The notes beneath the pieces were generated by a model that was given only the letters and a program-made list of their open reading frames with translations, did not search any database and had not been told where the DNA came from. The position numbers and the translations under genes were made by a program. Below, in pieces: positions 1 to 8,247 of a stretch of DNA of 64,000 bases (positions within the stretch are counted from its first letter, which is position 1; the number at the start of each line of letters is the position of its first letter). This stretch comes from Pseudomonadota bacterium (GTDB lineage: Bacteria; Pseudomonadota; Alphaproteobacteria; Rhizobiales; Xanthobacteraceae), in NCBI GenBank assembly GCA_023422775.1, contig JAFAGM010000131.1, positions 1 to 64,000 of the forward strand, in the 5' to 3' direction.

Positions 1-79
1 GTTCCACGCCCTTCAACAGCGCATCGAGCGCGGTATCGAGTGGTGTCAGCGAAGCAGGCAGGCGCTGAGACGAGGTCAT
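1..79 (-). CDS. 5' end of an unidentified protein, possibly MoeA-like (partial)
   Basis: An ATG on the minus strand (complement of 77-79) opens a frame that runs off the left edge without a stop, giving about 26 residues starting MTSSQRLPASLTPLDTAL. A purine-rich AGGCGA lies just upstream. The fragment vaguely resembles the N-terminus of molybdopterin molybdotransferase (MoeA) proteins, but it is too short to prove this. It is divergent to the binding-protein gene at 258, so 80-257 should contain both promoters. Confidence 0.4.
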   Translation of the reverse strand, partial: MTSSQRLPASLTPLDTALDALLKGVE

Positions 80-257
80 GATTCGCCTATGCCCTGAATC
101 GCGCCGGAAATAAACAGAACCCGATACCGTCAGCGGACAACCTCTCCCAACGACTACATTGACGGTGGCGCAGAATAGTTGCAATTGAGACCAATTGGCG
201 GATCAACCGCCCACAAGAAGCCAACGGCCAATGCGCCGATTCCAGGGAGAAGACGAG

Positions 258-1469
258 ATGTTCGCCAGGAACCTATCCGGGCTTGCCGCGCTTGCGGTTG
301 CGATGCTGGCGTCGACCGCAGCACTCGCACAAGTGTCAGACGACGTGGTCAAGATCGGCGTGCTGACCGACATGAACGGCCCGGCGTCCACGCCGACCGG
401 CCAGGGCTCGGTCACCGCCGCGCAAATGGCGATCGACGATTTCGGCGGCAAGGTGCTGGGCAAGCCGATCAGCATCATCGTCGGCGATCACCAGCTCAAG
501 CCTGACATCGGCGGCGGCATCGCGCGGCGCTGGTACGATGTCGAGCAGGTCGATCTGATCCTCGACGTGCCGGTGTCGGCGGTTGGCCTTGCGGTGCAGG
601 GCATCGCCAATGAGAAGAAGAAACTCTTCATCACGCATTCGACCCTCACCGCGGATTTCCACGGCAAGGCCTGTTCGCCGTACGCGATGCAGTGGGTGAT
701 CGACACCCGTTCGCTCGCGGCCGGCACCGCACAGGCGGTAGTGAGGCGTGGCGGCGATAGCTGGTTCTTCATTACCGACGACTACGCCTTCGGTCACTCG
801 CTCGAACGCGATGCCTCGAGCGTAATCACCGCCAATGGCGGCAAGGTGCTGGGCTCGGTGCGGCCGCCGCTCGCCACCCCCGACCTGTCATCGTTCGTGC
901 TGCAGGCGCAGGCCTCGAAAGCAAAAATCATCGGCATCGCCGCGGGCCCGCCGAACAACATGAACGAGATCAAGACCGCTGCCGAGTTCGGCGTGCTCAA
1001 GGGCGGGCAGCAGATGGCAGCCTTGCTTGCGCTGATCACCGACATACACTCGCTCGGCCTGCCGGCGGCGCAGGGCCTCTTGCTGACGACGTCGTTCTAC
1101 TGGGACATGGACGACAAGACGCGCGAATGGTCGAAGCGGTACTTCGCCAAGATGAACCGGATGCCGACGATGTGGCAGGCCGGCGTCTACTCCTCGGTCA
1201 TGCACTATCTCGACGCCATCAAGGAGGCCGGCACCGACGAGCCGCTCAAGGTGGCGGCGAAGATGCGGGAAAAGCCGGTCGAGGATTTCTTCTCACGCAA
1301 CGGAAAACTGCGCCAGGACAATCTGATGGTGCATGATCTGTGGCTGGTGCAGGTCAAGAAGCCGGAGGAATCGAAATATCCCTGGGATTACTACACCATC
1401 CTCGCCAAGATCCCGGGCGATGAAGCGTTTGGCCCACCCGACCCGGCATGTGCGATGGTGAAGAAATGA
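258..1469 (+). CDS. Periplasmic binding protein of Liv/HAAT type (orphan)
   Basis: A 403-residue type I periplasmic binding protein (Peripla_BP_6 family), of the kind that delivers branched-chain amino acids, amides or aromatic acids to ABC importers. I chose the ATG at 258 rather than 195 because it gives a clean signal peptide (MFARNLSG, a hydrophobic stretch, then ALAQ) and follows a GGGAGA ribosome binding site. The mature protein begins with the typical VVKIGVLTDMNGPAS strand-loop. No permease or ATPase lies beside it. It is clearly paralogous to the protein at 3072-4283 (shared NEWFF/DSWFF, YAFGH, RMPTM and DFFS motifs). The ligand is unknown. Confidence 0.9.
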   Translation: MFARNLSGLAALAVAMLASTAALAQVSDDVVKIGVLTDMNGPASTPTGQGSVTAAQMAIDDFGGKVLGKPISIIVGDHQLKPDIGGGIARRWYDVEQVDLILDVPVSAVGLAVQGIANEKKKLFITHSTLTADFHGKACSPYAMQWVIDTRSLAAGTAQAVVRRGGDSWFFITDDYAFGHSLERDASSVITANGGKVLGSVRPPLATPDLSSFVLQAQASKAKIIGIAAGPPNNMNEIKTAAEFGVLKGGQQMAALLALITDIHSLGLPAAQGLLLTTSFYWDMDDKTREWSKRYFAKMNRMPTMWQAGVYSSVMHYLDAIKEAGTDEPLKVAAKMREKPVEDFFSRNGKLRQDNLMVHDLWLVQVKKPEESKYPWDYYTILAKIPGDEAFGPPDPACAMVKK

Positions 1470-1478
1470 GGGGCTAAC

Positions 1479-1526
1479 GGTGAGTGGCGAATAGCGAGAA
1501 GTGCGCTTCCCTATTCGCTACTCGCC
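1479..1526. repeat. Palindromic element between convergent genes
   Basis: The left arm 1479-1494 (GGTGAGTGGCGAATAG) and right arm 1511-1526 (CTATTCGCTACTCGCC) pair over 16 positions in + strand RNA, with two G-U wobbles and a 16-nt loop. It fills the 62-bp gap between two convergent stop codons (1469 and 1532). There is no U-tract, so it is a dispersed palindrome that may act as a terminator or RNA stabiliser, not a classical intrinsic terminator. From memory, GCGAATAGCGAGTAGC-type palindromes are frequent in Bradyrhizobium intergenic regions. Confidence 0.75.
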
Positions 1527-1531
1527 TCTCC

Positions 1532-2517
1532 CTATCTGACCACCCCGATCTCCCTGAAATACTTCATCACGCCGGGATGGATCAGCGCTACGTTCGGCGC
1601 AGCCGCAACCGTGTTTGCGGCAGTCGTTTCACACGCCTGCGGCAGCTTCCTGCACAGTGCGGCTTCGGCCCCATGCAGCGTGCGCGCCAGCCGGTAGGCT
1701 ATGTCATCGGGCAGGCTTTCGCGCGCGAGCACGAAGCTCCATGAGCCGACGGAGTCGATCGCCGCCGGCTGGTTCGGATAGCTGTTGGCGGGCACCGTCA
1801 GCGGCTTGAGGAACGTGTGCCTGGCGCGGATGCGCGCGATCTCGCCGGCGTCGGGCGCGATGAACCGGGCGCCGCCGGGGGCTTGCGCCATCGTGGAAAA
1901 CCCCGGCCAGCCGACGCCGGCGCCCCACAGCGCCGCCGCGCGACCGTCCTGCACCATGGCGGGACCATCGCCCGCACGATCGAGATAGATCGACTTGAAG
2001 TCCTCGTCCTGTTTCAGCCCGATACCGTCGAGGATGTAGCGCGACAGGATCGGCAGACCCGAACCCCTGGCCCCGAAAGCGACCGGCTGGCCTGCGAGGT
2101 CCCTGATCGTCTTGTAGGGACTGTCGGCACGCACCACGAACATGCCGGGGCTGGAATACATCGCCGTAAGGATCTGGTGGGCGCCCGCCCGATGCCCATG
2201 AAAGCCTCATAGGAAGGCTCGCCCGCCACCAGCGCGATGTCGAGTTGGGCGCCTTCCAGTAGCGGGATGTTCTCATTGGAGCCCTTGGTGTTGCGCGGCT
2301 CGATCGAAAGCGCCGGATCGACGGCATTCATGACTTCGGCGAAGGCACTGCCGTAGACCGGAAAGCCGCCGCCCGGCGTCGCCGTCCCCAGGCTGATCGT
2401 GGTTCTGGTCATGGCCGTGCCTCCTCCAGCCTTGCCTCCAGCCTTGCCTCCACCCTGCACCGCAGCGCCGCCCGCCAACAGAAGGAGACCGGCACCGGCA
2501 ATCAAAACACTTTTCAT
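1532..2517 (-). pseudogene. TAXI-family TRAP transporter binding protein, frameshifted
   Basis: Two overlapping minus-strand frames together make one TAXI-type solute receptor of about 330 residues. The upstream frame gives a signal peptide from the ATG at 2517 (MKSVLIAGAG), then ISLGTATPGGGFPVYG and runs to MGIGRAPT. The next frame picks up at ILTAMYSSPGMFVV and continues to GVVR and a TAG at 1532-1534. A one-base deletion near 2174-2184 would explain the break, since adding one base restores a threonine-x-isoleucine-leucine junction. It could be a real pseudogene or a sequencing error. No TRAP permease is nearby. The N-terminal part has a short Gly/Lys repeat (KAGGKAGGG) from a 12-bp tandem duplication. 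Confidence 0.8.
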
Positions 2518-2680
2518 TTCGGCCCCGATCGTTCCCTGACGAAAGACGCGAGGCGATTTGTAGGCAACCACGGAAGGCTGCGAAAGCCTGTTCTCGGTCC
2601 GGAACCCGGCATTGCCGTATCGCTGTCAGGCCTGTAAACGATGCCAGCACCGTTGCCGGCCCTCTCGGCCGCACGCGGCG

Positions 2681-2756
2681 GGGCCTGTAGCTCAATGGTT
2701 AGAGCCGGCCGCTCATAACGGTCTGGTTGCAGGTTCGAGTCCTGCCGGGCCCACCA
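2681..2756 (+). tRNA. tRNA with CAT anticodon, probably tRNA-Ile2 (lysidine type)
   Basis: A 76-nt cloverleaf with encoded CCA. The acceptor GGGCCTG (2681-2687) pairs with CGGGCCC (2746-2752). The D arm is GCTC/GAGC, the anticodon loop is CTCATAA, and the T arm is GCAGG TTCGAGT CCTGC. The CAT anticodon fits elongator Met or the Ile tRNA modified by TilS. The 4-69 and 5-68 C-G pairs and the short D-loop (AATGGTTA) match the E. coli ileX pattern better than metT, so I favour tRNA-Ile2. Confidence 0.9.
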
Positions 2757-3010
2757 GCGCAATTGGCAGCAAATTGTCGGGAGTTCTTCCGCTGTCGCGG
2801 GATCACCGCACCAGTTACGTGCGGTTCTCGTTCGCCGGTCGGTTCGGGCATGGCGGCTTTCCTGGCCGCGTCCGCCAAATGGTCCGGGTGATGGTGGGCT
2901 GCAGGCATTGAGCAGAAACAGGCGACATCCCGAGACAGCCAGCCGGGCGAACGCCAGGAAACTCAAGCATCGAAGCGAGTGAACAGCCTTCACAACGCAA
3001 ATGGAAAATG
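2757..3010. other. Intergenic stretch, no gene seen
   Basis: The stretch between the tRNA and the terminator of the next gene holds only short overlapping frames with no ribosome binding site or recognisable protein. No repeat of the tRNA 3' end was noticed that would mark an integrated element. Confidence 0.5.
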
Positions 3011-3038
3011 CGAGCGGCAGCGCAACGGCTGCCGCTCG
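3011..3038 (-). terminator. Probable intrinsic terminator of the 3072-4283 gene
   Basis: A perfect 11-bp stem, CGAGCGGCAGC (3011-3021) with GCTGCCGCTCG (3028-3038), has a 6-nt loop. Read on the minus strand it starts 33 nt after the stop codon at 3072 and is followed by CATTTTCC, a short T-run. This would end the module 1 operon. Confidence 0.7.
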
Positions 3039-3071
3039 GACATCACGATATCCCTTACTGGAATCGGACCG

Positions 3072-4283
3072 TTACGACTTCTTCATCAGCGAACACTTGC
3101 TCTGTTCGCGCGGAATGTTGGCGTCGTCGGCCGGCACGGTTGCGACGACATCATAGAAGTCCCAAGGTCCCTTGGATTGCTCGACGGTTTTTGCCCGCAG
3201 CAGGTAGTAATCGTGGATGTGCATGCCGTCCTCGCGAACGTAGCCCTTCTCCGAGAAGAAGTCATTGACCGGCATCGAACGGAATTTTGCGAGCACCGCG
3301 CCGGTTTCGAGCGTTCCCGCCGCCTGCACCGCTTTCAGATAGTGCAGGGTTGCGGAGTACATTCCGGCCTGAACCATGGTCGGCATGCGTCCGATCTTGT
3401 CGAAGAACCGTTTCCCGAACGCGCGCGATGCGTCGTTTCGATCCCAGTAGAACGCCTCCGACGTGAACAGGCCCTGCAGGTTGGGAAGACCTACCGATTT
3501 GGCATCGGTGATCTGGAACAGCAGCGCGGCCACCTTCATCTTGCTCTTCAGGCCGAGCAAGCCGAACTCGTGGGCCTGCATCAGCGAGTTGGAGGTATCG
3601 CCGCTGGCATTGGCGAGCGCCAGCACATTGGCGCCGGAGCTCTGGGCCTGCAGCAGAAATGACGAGAAGTCGCTGGTGTTGAAGGGGTGGCGTACCGAGC
3701 CGATGATCTTGCCGCCGGACGCCTTGACCACCGCGGAGGCATCCGCCTCGAAGGCGTGCCCGAAGGCATAATCGGCGGTCAGAAAGAACCACTCGTTGCC
3801 GCCCTGCCCCAGCAATGCCTTCGCCGTGCTACGCGCCAGCGTGGCAGTGTTATACGTCCACTGGAAGGTGTTGGGAGTGCACTTCTCGTTCGTGATCGTC
3901 GAGGCGCCTGCCGACGACACGATCATCATCTTGTTCTTGTCGCGGACCAGATCGGAGAGCGCCAGCGCGACCGCGGAGTTGCCGATGTCGAGGATGACGT
4001 CGACGTTCTCGGTGTCGATCCACCTTCGGGCGATGCCGGACGCGATATCCGCCTTGTTCTGGTGATCCGCGAAAATCAGTTCGATCGGCTGTCCCAGCAG
4101 CTTGCCGCCGAAATCGGCGATCGCCATTCTGGCGACTTCAACCGACGCAGGCCCAGCGGCGTCGGCATATTGGCCCGACTGATCGTTGAGTACGCCGAGC
4201 TTGACCGGCTTCGACGGCGCGGTCTGCGCGTGCGCCGAAGTCAGGCTTAAGAACACAATCAGCGATGTCAGCATTTTTTTCAT
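3072..4283 (-). CDS. Periplasmic binding protein of Liv/HAAT type, module 1
   Basis: A 403-residue Peripla_BP_6 protein. The ATG at 4283 follows GGGAGAAACG and opens a clear signal peptide (MKKMLTSLIVFLSLTSAHAQ). Mature residues VKLGVLNDQSGQYAD form the usual first strand, and the C-terminus contains two cysteines, as in its paralog at 258. It is the last gene of the operon running from 7646 and lies 84 bp after the Old Yellow Enzyme gene. No permease accompanies it, so it probably feeds the LivHMGF system at 13840-17214 or one elsewhere. The ligand is presumably the compound degraded by the neighbouring enzymes. Confidence 0.92.
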   Translation of the reverse strand: MKKMLTSLIVFLSLTSAHAQTAPSKPVKLGVLNDQSGQYADAAGPASVEVARMAIADFGGKLLGQPIELIFADHQNKADIASGIARRWIDTENVDVILDIGNSAVALALSDLVRDKNKMMIVSSAGASTITNEKCTPNTFQWTYNTATLARSTAKALLGQGGNEWFFLTADYAFGHAFEADASAVVKASGGKIIGSVRHPFNTSDFSSFLLQAQSSGANVLALANASGDTSNSLMQAHEFGLLGLKSKMKVAALLFQITDAKSVGLPNLQGLFTSEAFYWDRNDASRAFGKRFFDKIGRMPTMVQAGMYSATLHYLKAVQAAGTLETGAVLAKFRSMPVNDFFSEKGYVREDGMHIHDYYLLRAKTVEQSKGPWDFYDVVATVPADDANIPREQSKCSLMKKS

Positions 4284-4367
4284 TTTACGTTTCTCCCATT
4301 GGACCAGATCGAAAGTTGAATTAACGCGTGCCTCAGCGGCAAGTGATGCCCGACAGGTGATGTCGTT

Positions 4368-5540
4368 TCACTCGGCCGCCTCCTTGAATCTTTCCAGGCC
4401 ATCGAGGCTTTCTCCCTTGGCCCTGAGGGCCCCGCCCCACTTGGCGAGCCACCATCCATATTGTTCGGGCCATTTCTCGAAATCGCCGGTCAGGCCGAAA
4501 TGTTCTGCCGCGTGCAGAGCCCAGAACGGATTGAACAGCATCTGGCGGGCAAGGAAGATGAGGTCTGCGCGCTCGTCCTGCAGAATCTTCTCGGCAAAGT
4601 CAGGGGTCCGGATCATCCCGACCGCGCCGGTCGGGATGCCGGCTTCGCGGCGAATCTGTTCAGCGAACGGCACCTGGTAGCCCGGACCACGAGAAAGATT
4701 GGCATTGGTCGATCCGGCACGCAGATTCCCGCCCGTCGAACAGTCAACGAGATCGACGCCCAATTCCCTGAGTTTGCGGGAAAAGATGACGCTGTCCTCG
4801 ATCTCCCAGCCCCCGTCAATCCAGTCGGTTGCCGAAATGCGTACGAACAGCGGCGTGGCCTGAGGCAGCGCGGCCCTGACGGCGCGCGTCACCTCGAGCG
4901 GAAACCGCATCCGGTTTTCGAGGCTGCCGCCATATTCGTCGGAGCGGAAATTCGCCAGCGGCGACAGGAACGATTGCAACAGATAGCCGTGAGCCATGTG
5001 GAGTTCGATGACGTCAAAACCCGCCAGCACGGCCCGGCGAGCCGTCGCGACGAATGCATCGCGCACGCCGATCAGCCCTTCCTTGCTGAGCGGAATCGGG
5101 GTCTGGAAACCGTCGGAGAACGGAACATCCGACGGCCCGGTCGGCACCCAGCTTTCCTCCCCCATCTCGATATCGCGGTCCGTCAGGTGGCTGTTGCCCC
5201 TGAAGGCGCGCTGCTGGCTGGATTTTCTGCCACCATGATTGATCTGGATCGCCGCTTTCGAGCCGTGCGATTTGATGACATGAACGATCTCGCGCATGCC
5301 TTCGATCTGACCGTCCTCCCAGAGTCCGGGATCACCGTTGGTGATGCGTCCCTTTCGGGTCACCGAGGTCTGTTCCACGAACACGAGCCCGGCACCGCCC
5401 ATGGCGAACTTGCCGTAGTGAACCAGGTGGAAGGGAGTGACGTAGCCGTTCTCGGCCGAATACATCCCCATCGGTGAAACGACGATCCGGTTACTGAGCT
5501 CGACGCCGCGGAAGACAATTTTCTCAAACAGTTTGACCAT
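4368..5540 (-). CDS. NADH:flavin oxidoreductase (Old Yellow Enzyme family), module 1
   Basis: A 390-residue FMN-dependent TIM-barrel reductase that would reduce an activated C=C bond, as in enone or enoate substrates. The open frame extends upstream to 5897, but that part overlaps the CoA-transferase gene; the ATG at 5540 is preceded by GGAAAGAG and begins MVKLFEKIVFRG as family members do. Visible motifs are NRIVVSPM near residue 18, IQINHGGRKS near 105, HMAHGYLLQSFLSP near 185 and DEYGGSLENR just after. It is paralogous to 9600-10790. It lies 32 bp downstream of the CoA-transferase gene in the same operon. Confidence 0.92.
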   Translation of the reverse strand: MVKLFEKIVFRGVELSNRIVVSPMGMYSAENGYVTPFHLVHYGKFAMGGAGLVFVEQTSVTRKGRITNGDPGLWEDGQIEGMREIVHVIKSHGSKAAIQINHGGRKSSQQRAFRGNSHLTDRDIEMGEESWVPTGPSDVPFSDGFQTPIPLSKEGLIGVRDAFVATARRAVLAGFDVIELHMAHGYLLQSFLSPLANFRSDEYGGSLENRMRFPLEVTRAVRAALPQATPLFVRISATDWIDGGWEIEDSVIFSRKLRELGVDLVDCSTGGNLRAGSTNANLSRGPGYQVPFAEQIRREAGIPTGAVGMIRTPDFAEKILQDERADLIFLARQMLFNPFWALHAAEHFGLTGDFEKWPEQYGWWLAKWGGALRAKGESLDGLERFKEAAE

Positions 5541-5572
5541 GTCGCTCTTTCCTGGAATTGGCTTGCTCACCG

Positions 5573-6784
5573 TCACGCCTGCGAAATGGCGCCGGACTGG
5601 CGCAACGCGTCGATCTCGCCACTGGACAGGCCGAGATATTCCGAAAGGACTTCGCCGTTGTGCTGACCGAGGCGCGCAGACGGGACGTATTCCGGCGCCT
5701 CGGCATCGTGGAGCACCAGCGGGCTGCGATGAACCAGGATGTCGCCGTACTCCGGATGCTCGATTTCGCGCAACATGCCGCGGGCGTGGAGGTGATTGTC
5801 CTCCGTCACCTCCAGCAGGTCGCGCACTGCGGAACACGGCACGCGGTTGGCGCGGCAAGCCTCGACGATCTCGTTGCGCGTAAGCCGGGACGACCACTCC
5901 GACACGATCTGGTCGGTCAGATCGATGTGCTTCAGCCGGCCTAGCACCGTCTTGAAGCGTGGATCTTCGGCCAGTTCCGGCCGCCCCATCGCGCGCGTCA
6001 ATCCGGTCCAGTGCGATTCGTTGACGCTGATGATGGCGACATAACCGTCCGATGCCGGATAGACGTTGTATGGCGCTTCCGCGAGCCCGCCGTGACGGTT
6101 GCCCGTGCGGGGCGCAGCCGCCTTGCGGTTGAACACATCAGCCAGATTCGAGGCCATTGCCGGATAGACGGTCTCGACCATCGCGATCTCGACCAGCCGC
6201 CCGCGGCCGCTTCTCTCCCGGTCGTAAAGCGCGGTGAGAATGCCGGCGTAGAGGTGAACGCCGCTGATGAAATCGGTAATGGCCGGCCCGGCCTTGACCG
6301 GCGGCCCGTCGGCAAAGCCGGTCACACTCATGATGCCCGACACCGCCTGCACGGTCAGGTCCATGGCCAGATTGTCGCGATCGGGTCCCGACAACCCATA
6401 ACCCGTAGCCGAGCCGTAGATCAGCCGCGGATTGGCGGCGCTGAGAACGGAATAGCCGACGCCCAATCGATCGAGCACGCCCGGCGCGTAGTTCTCGATC
6501 AGCACGTCGGCCTTTGCTGCCAGTTCTTTCAAGACCTTCGCCCCTTCCGGGGACTTCAGGTTGAGGCTGATGTTGCGCTTGTTGGCGTTGAGCATCGCGA
6601 ACGGAACCGCATTGCCCTTGCTGATGCGGGCGCGATGACGCACCGGCTCTCCGTTCGGCGGCTCCACCTTGATGACGGTCGCTCCGGCCTGCGCCATCAG
6701 GAAACCTGCATATGGACCCTGGTACACCTGGCCGAGGTCGATGACGACCACGCCTTCGAGCGGCAGCTTGCTGGTATGGTTCAA
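5573..6784 (-). CDS. CaiB/BaiF (class III) CoA-transferase, module 1
   Basis: A 403-residue class III CoA-transferase that would move CoA from a donor thioester to a carboxylic acid, activating the pathway substrate. The start is TTG at 6784 after GAGGAAGCC, and this aligns exactly with the start of its paralog at 13805. The N-terminus LEGVVVIDLGQVYQGPYA, the motif ENYAPGVLDRLGVGY and AMDLTVQAVSG (with the likely catalytic Asp) are all present. It sits 16 bp after the amidohydrolase gene. Substrate specificity cannot be read from the sequence. Confidence 0.92.
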   Translation of the reverse strand: MNHTSKLPLEGVVVIDLGQVYQGPYAGFLMAQAGATVIKVEPPNGEPVRHRARISKGNAVPFAMLNANKRNISLNLKSPEGAKVLKELAAKADVLIENYAPGVLDRLGVGYSVLSAANPRLIYGSATGYGLSGPDRDNLAMDLTVQAVSGIMSVTGFADGPPVKAGPAITDFISGVHLYAGILTALYDRERSGRGRLVEIAMVETVYPAMASNLADVFNRKAAAPRTGNRHGGLAEAPYNVYPASDGYVAIISVNESHWTGLTRAMGRPELAEDPRFKTVLGRLKHIDLTDQIVSEWSSRLTRNEIVEACRANRVPCSAVRDLLEVTEDNHLHARGMLREIEHPEYGDILVHRSPLVLHDAEAPEYVPSARLGQHNGEVLSEYLGLSSGEIDALRQSGAISQA

Positions 6785-6800
6785 GGCTTCCTCGGTATGG

Positions 6801-7646
6801 TCAGAAATTGTAGAGCCGCGCCGGATTGTCGATCAGGATCTTCCGACGGACAGCTTCGTCGGGGACGCACTCGTGAAAGAGACGAAGCAGGTCCTGAAGA
6901 TCAGGCATCGTCTCCGCGGTGTGGCCGACGTGAGGCCAGTCGCTGCCCCACACGACCTGATCGGGTGCGGCCTGCACGATGGCGCGCATGAAAGGGGCCG
7001 TGTCCGGATAGGGCCGGCCCACGCGCGTGTTGCGATCTGCTCCTGATATCTTCGTCCAGTAGCGACCGGTCTTCAGCCGCTCGGTGAAGGCACGAAAGTC
7101 CGGGTGCTCGTGCCCCTTGTCGGCCATCGTCCTCGACATGTGGTCGATCACGAAATCGAGGGGAAGCTTCTCGAGTTCGACTGCCGCGGCAGCCAGATCC
7201 GAACTTTCGATCCAAAGCTGCGCATGCCAGCCTCGCTCGGCGATACGAGGGGCCAGCTTGACCAGATCGTCGTAGCTCGTGCCGAGCGTCGAGACCGGCT
7301 TGCCATCCTGCCGGATCATGGTGACGCGTACGGCCTTGAAGCCGGCATCGGTCAGTTCGTCAAGCCTGCTATCGCTGACATCGGGCCGCAGAATCGCGAC
7401 GGCTCGAAGCCTGTCGGGATAACGGCGCAGTGCATCATACGTGACGGCGTTGTCCTCTCCCGAGCCGACCGCATGGACGATGACCCCGCGCGTGACGCCG
7501 AGCCTGTCCCAGACGGCAAATGCATCTTCGATTGTGAACGGCTTCGCAGCGGTGAAACGGCCTTCATTTCCGGCGGGAAATCGATCGAAAGGTCCGTAGA
7601 TGTGGAAATGGCAATCGCAGCTACCTTCAGGCAATCGATATTCCAT
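6801..7646 (-). CDS. Amidohydrolase_2 family hydrolase, module 1
   Basis: A 281-residue member of the amidohydrolase_2 family that includes 2-pyrone-4,6-dicarboxylate lactonase. It would hydrolyse a lactone or cleave a C-C or C-N bond in a cyclic acid. The ATG at 7646 follows GGGAG. The CHFHIYGP motif near residue 12 supplies the HxH metal-site pattern, and WGSDWPHVGHT near residue 235 the C-terminal aspartate. The paralog at 10880-11743 shares almost the whole motif set (GPFDRFPA, LVDFVIDH-type strand, KISGADRNTRVG). It is the first gene of the module 1 operon and divergent to an IclR regulator. Confidence 0.88.
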   Translation of the reverse strand: MEYRLPEGSCDCHFHIYGPFDRFPAGNEGRFTAAKPFTIEDAFAVWDRLGVTRGVIVHAVGSGEDNAVTYDALRRYPDRLRAVAILRPDVSDSRLDELTDAGFKAVRVTMIRQDGKPVSTLGTSYDDLVKLAPRIAERGWHAQLWIESSDLAAAAVELEKLPLDFVIDHMSRTMADKGHEHPDFRAFTERLKTGRYWTKISGADRNTRVGRPYPDTAPFMRAIVQAAPDQVVWGSDWPHVGHTAETMPDLQDLLRLFHECVPDEAVRRKILIDNPARLYNF

Positions 7647-8246
7647 TCAAGAGAACTCCCTGTTCGTTCCTTAAGGGCTGGAGCCCGAGCAGGCGCGATG
7701 GATGTCGGCAGAACTGGCAATGCCCACGCGGTCCATCGGCCGTGACATCCCGGACTCTTGGCTCACGATCTCGGTCGGGGATCCGGAAGCGCGCAACATC
7801 GCGTCCGCAAGTTCCTGATCGTCGCGAGAAGGATTTGACTAGTCGGGGCCAAGCCCGAGGTGCGCGATGCGTCGAACAGGACGGCTTTGGGTGACCGCGG
7901 CAGTCACAATGTTCCTGAATTCATAACAGCTCCCCGTCATCGAGCGCGCGTTAAGCACCGTGCGAACAGTACGTCGCGGCTCTTGTTGTTCTCGAACGGC
8001 TGACACGCACTGCGGCTCCAAGGACCTGGTCCACGCACGCTTGCCGTTACGCTTGGGCAGGACACTAAAGGGAGCACCCGCTCGAGTCTATAATTTACTG
8101 ATATGTGTCTTTATTTCCATATATATGTAATATTGGCTTGTGGAATGCGACGAGTGGATGCATATGTTCGTCGGCTACCACCTTGAGTGTCCCTTCCTGA
8201 CACCATCTTTGTCGCATTTTCGGTATTTATTTACACATATATGGAA
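7647..8246. promoter_or_regulatory. Divergent regulatory region of module 1 and its IclR gene
   Basis: No convincing gene lies in these 600 bp. The right third is unusually A/T-rich for this genome. It contains a perfect TATAAT (8089-8094) that could be the -10 box of the regulator gene, giving a leader of roughly 145 nt. It also holds copies of the IclR-type palindrome described separately. A degenerate copy, TTTACTGATATGTGTCTT, lies at 8094-8111, immediately next to the copy at 8114. Confidence 0.65.
8114..8131. promoter_or_regulatory. Candidate IclR operator, copy 1
   Basis: TTTCCATATATATGTAAT matches the palindrome TTTNCANATATNTGNAAA at 13 of 14 fixed positions. It lies about 20 bp downstream of the TATAAT at 8089, where binding would block initiation or early elongation. 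Confidence 0.65.
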
Positions 8247-8247
8247 A
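8230..8247. promoter_or_regulatory. Candidate IclR operator, copy 2
   Basis: TTTACACATATATGGAAA matches the palindrome TTTNCANATATNTGNAAA at every fixed position. It touches the chosen start codon of the regulator gene, suggesting autoregulation by roadblock or by control of initiation. It lies 116 bp, centre to centre, from copy 1, so a DNA loop is possible. Confidence 0.7.

Noticed and set aside
2681..2756. The tRNA as an attachment site for an integrated element.
   Set aside because: I saw no second copy of its 3' end, no integrase and no change of gene style beside it.
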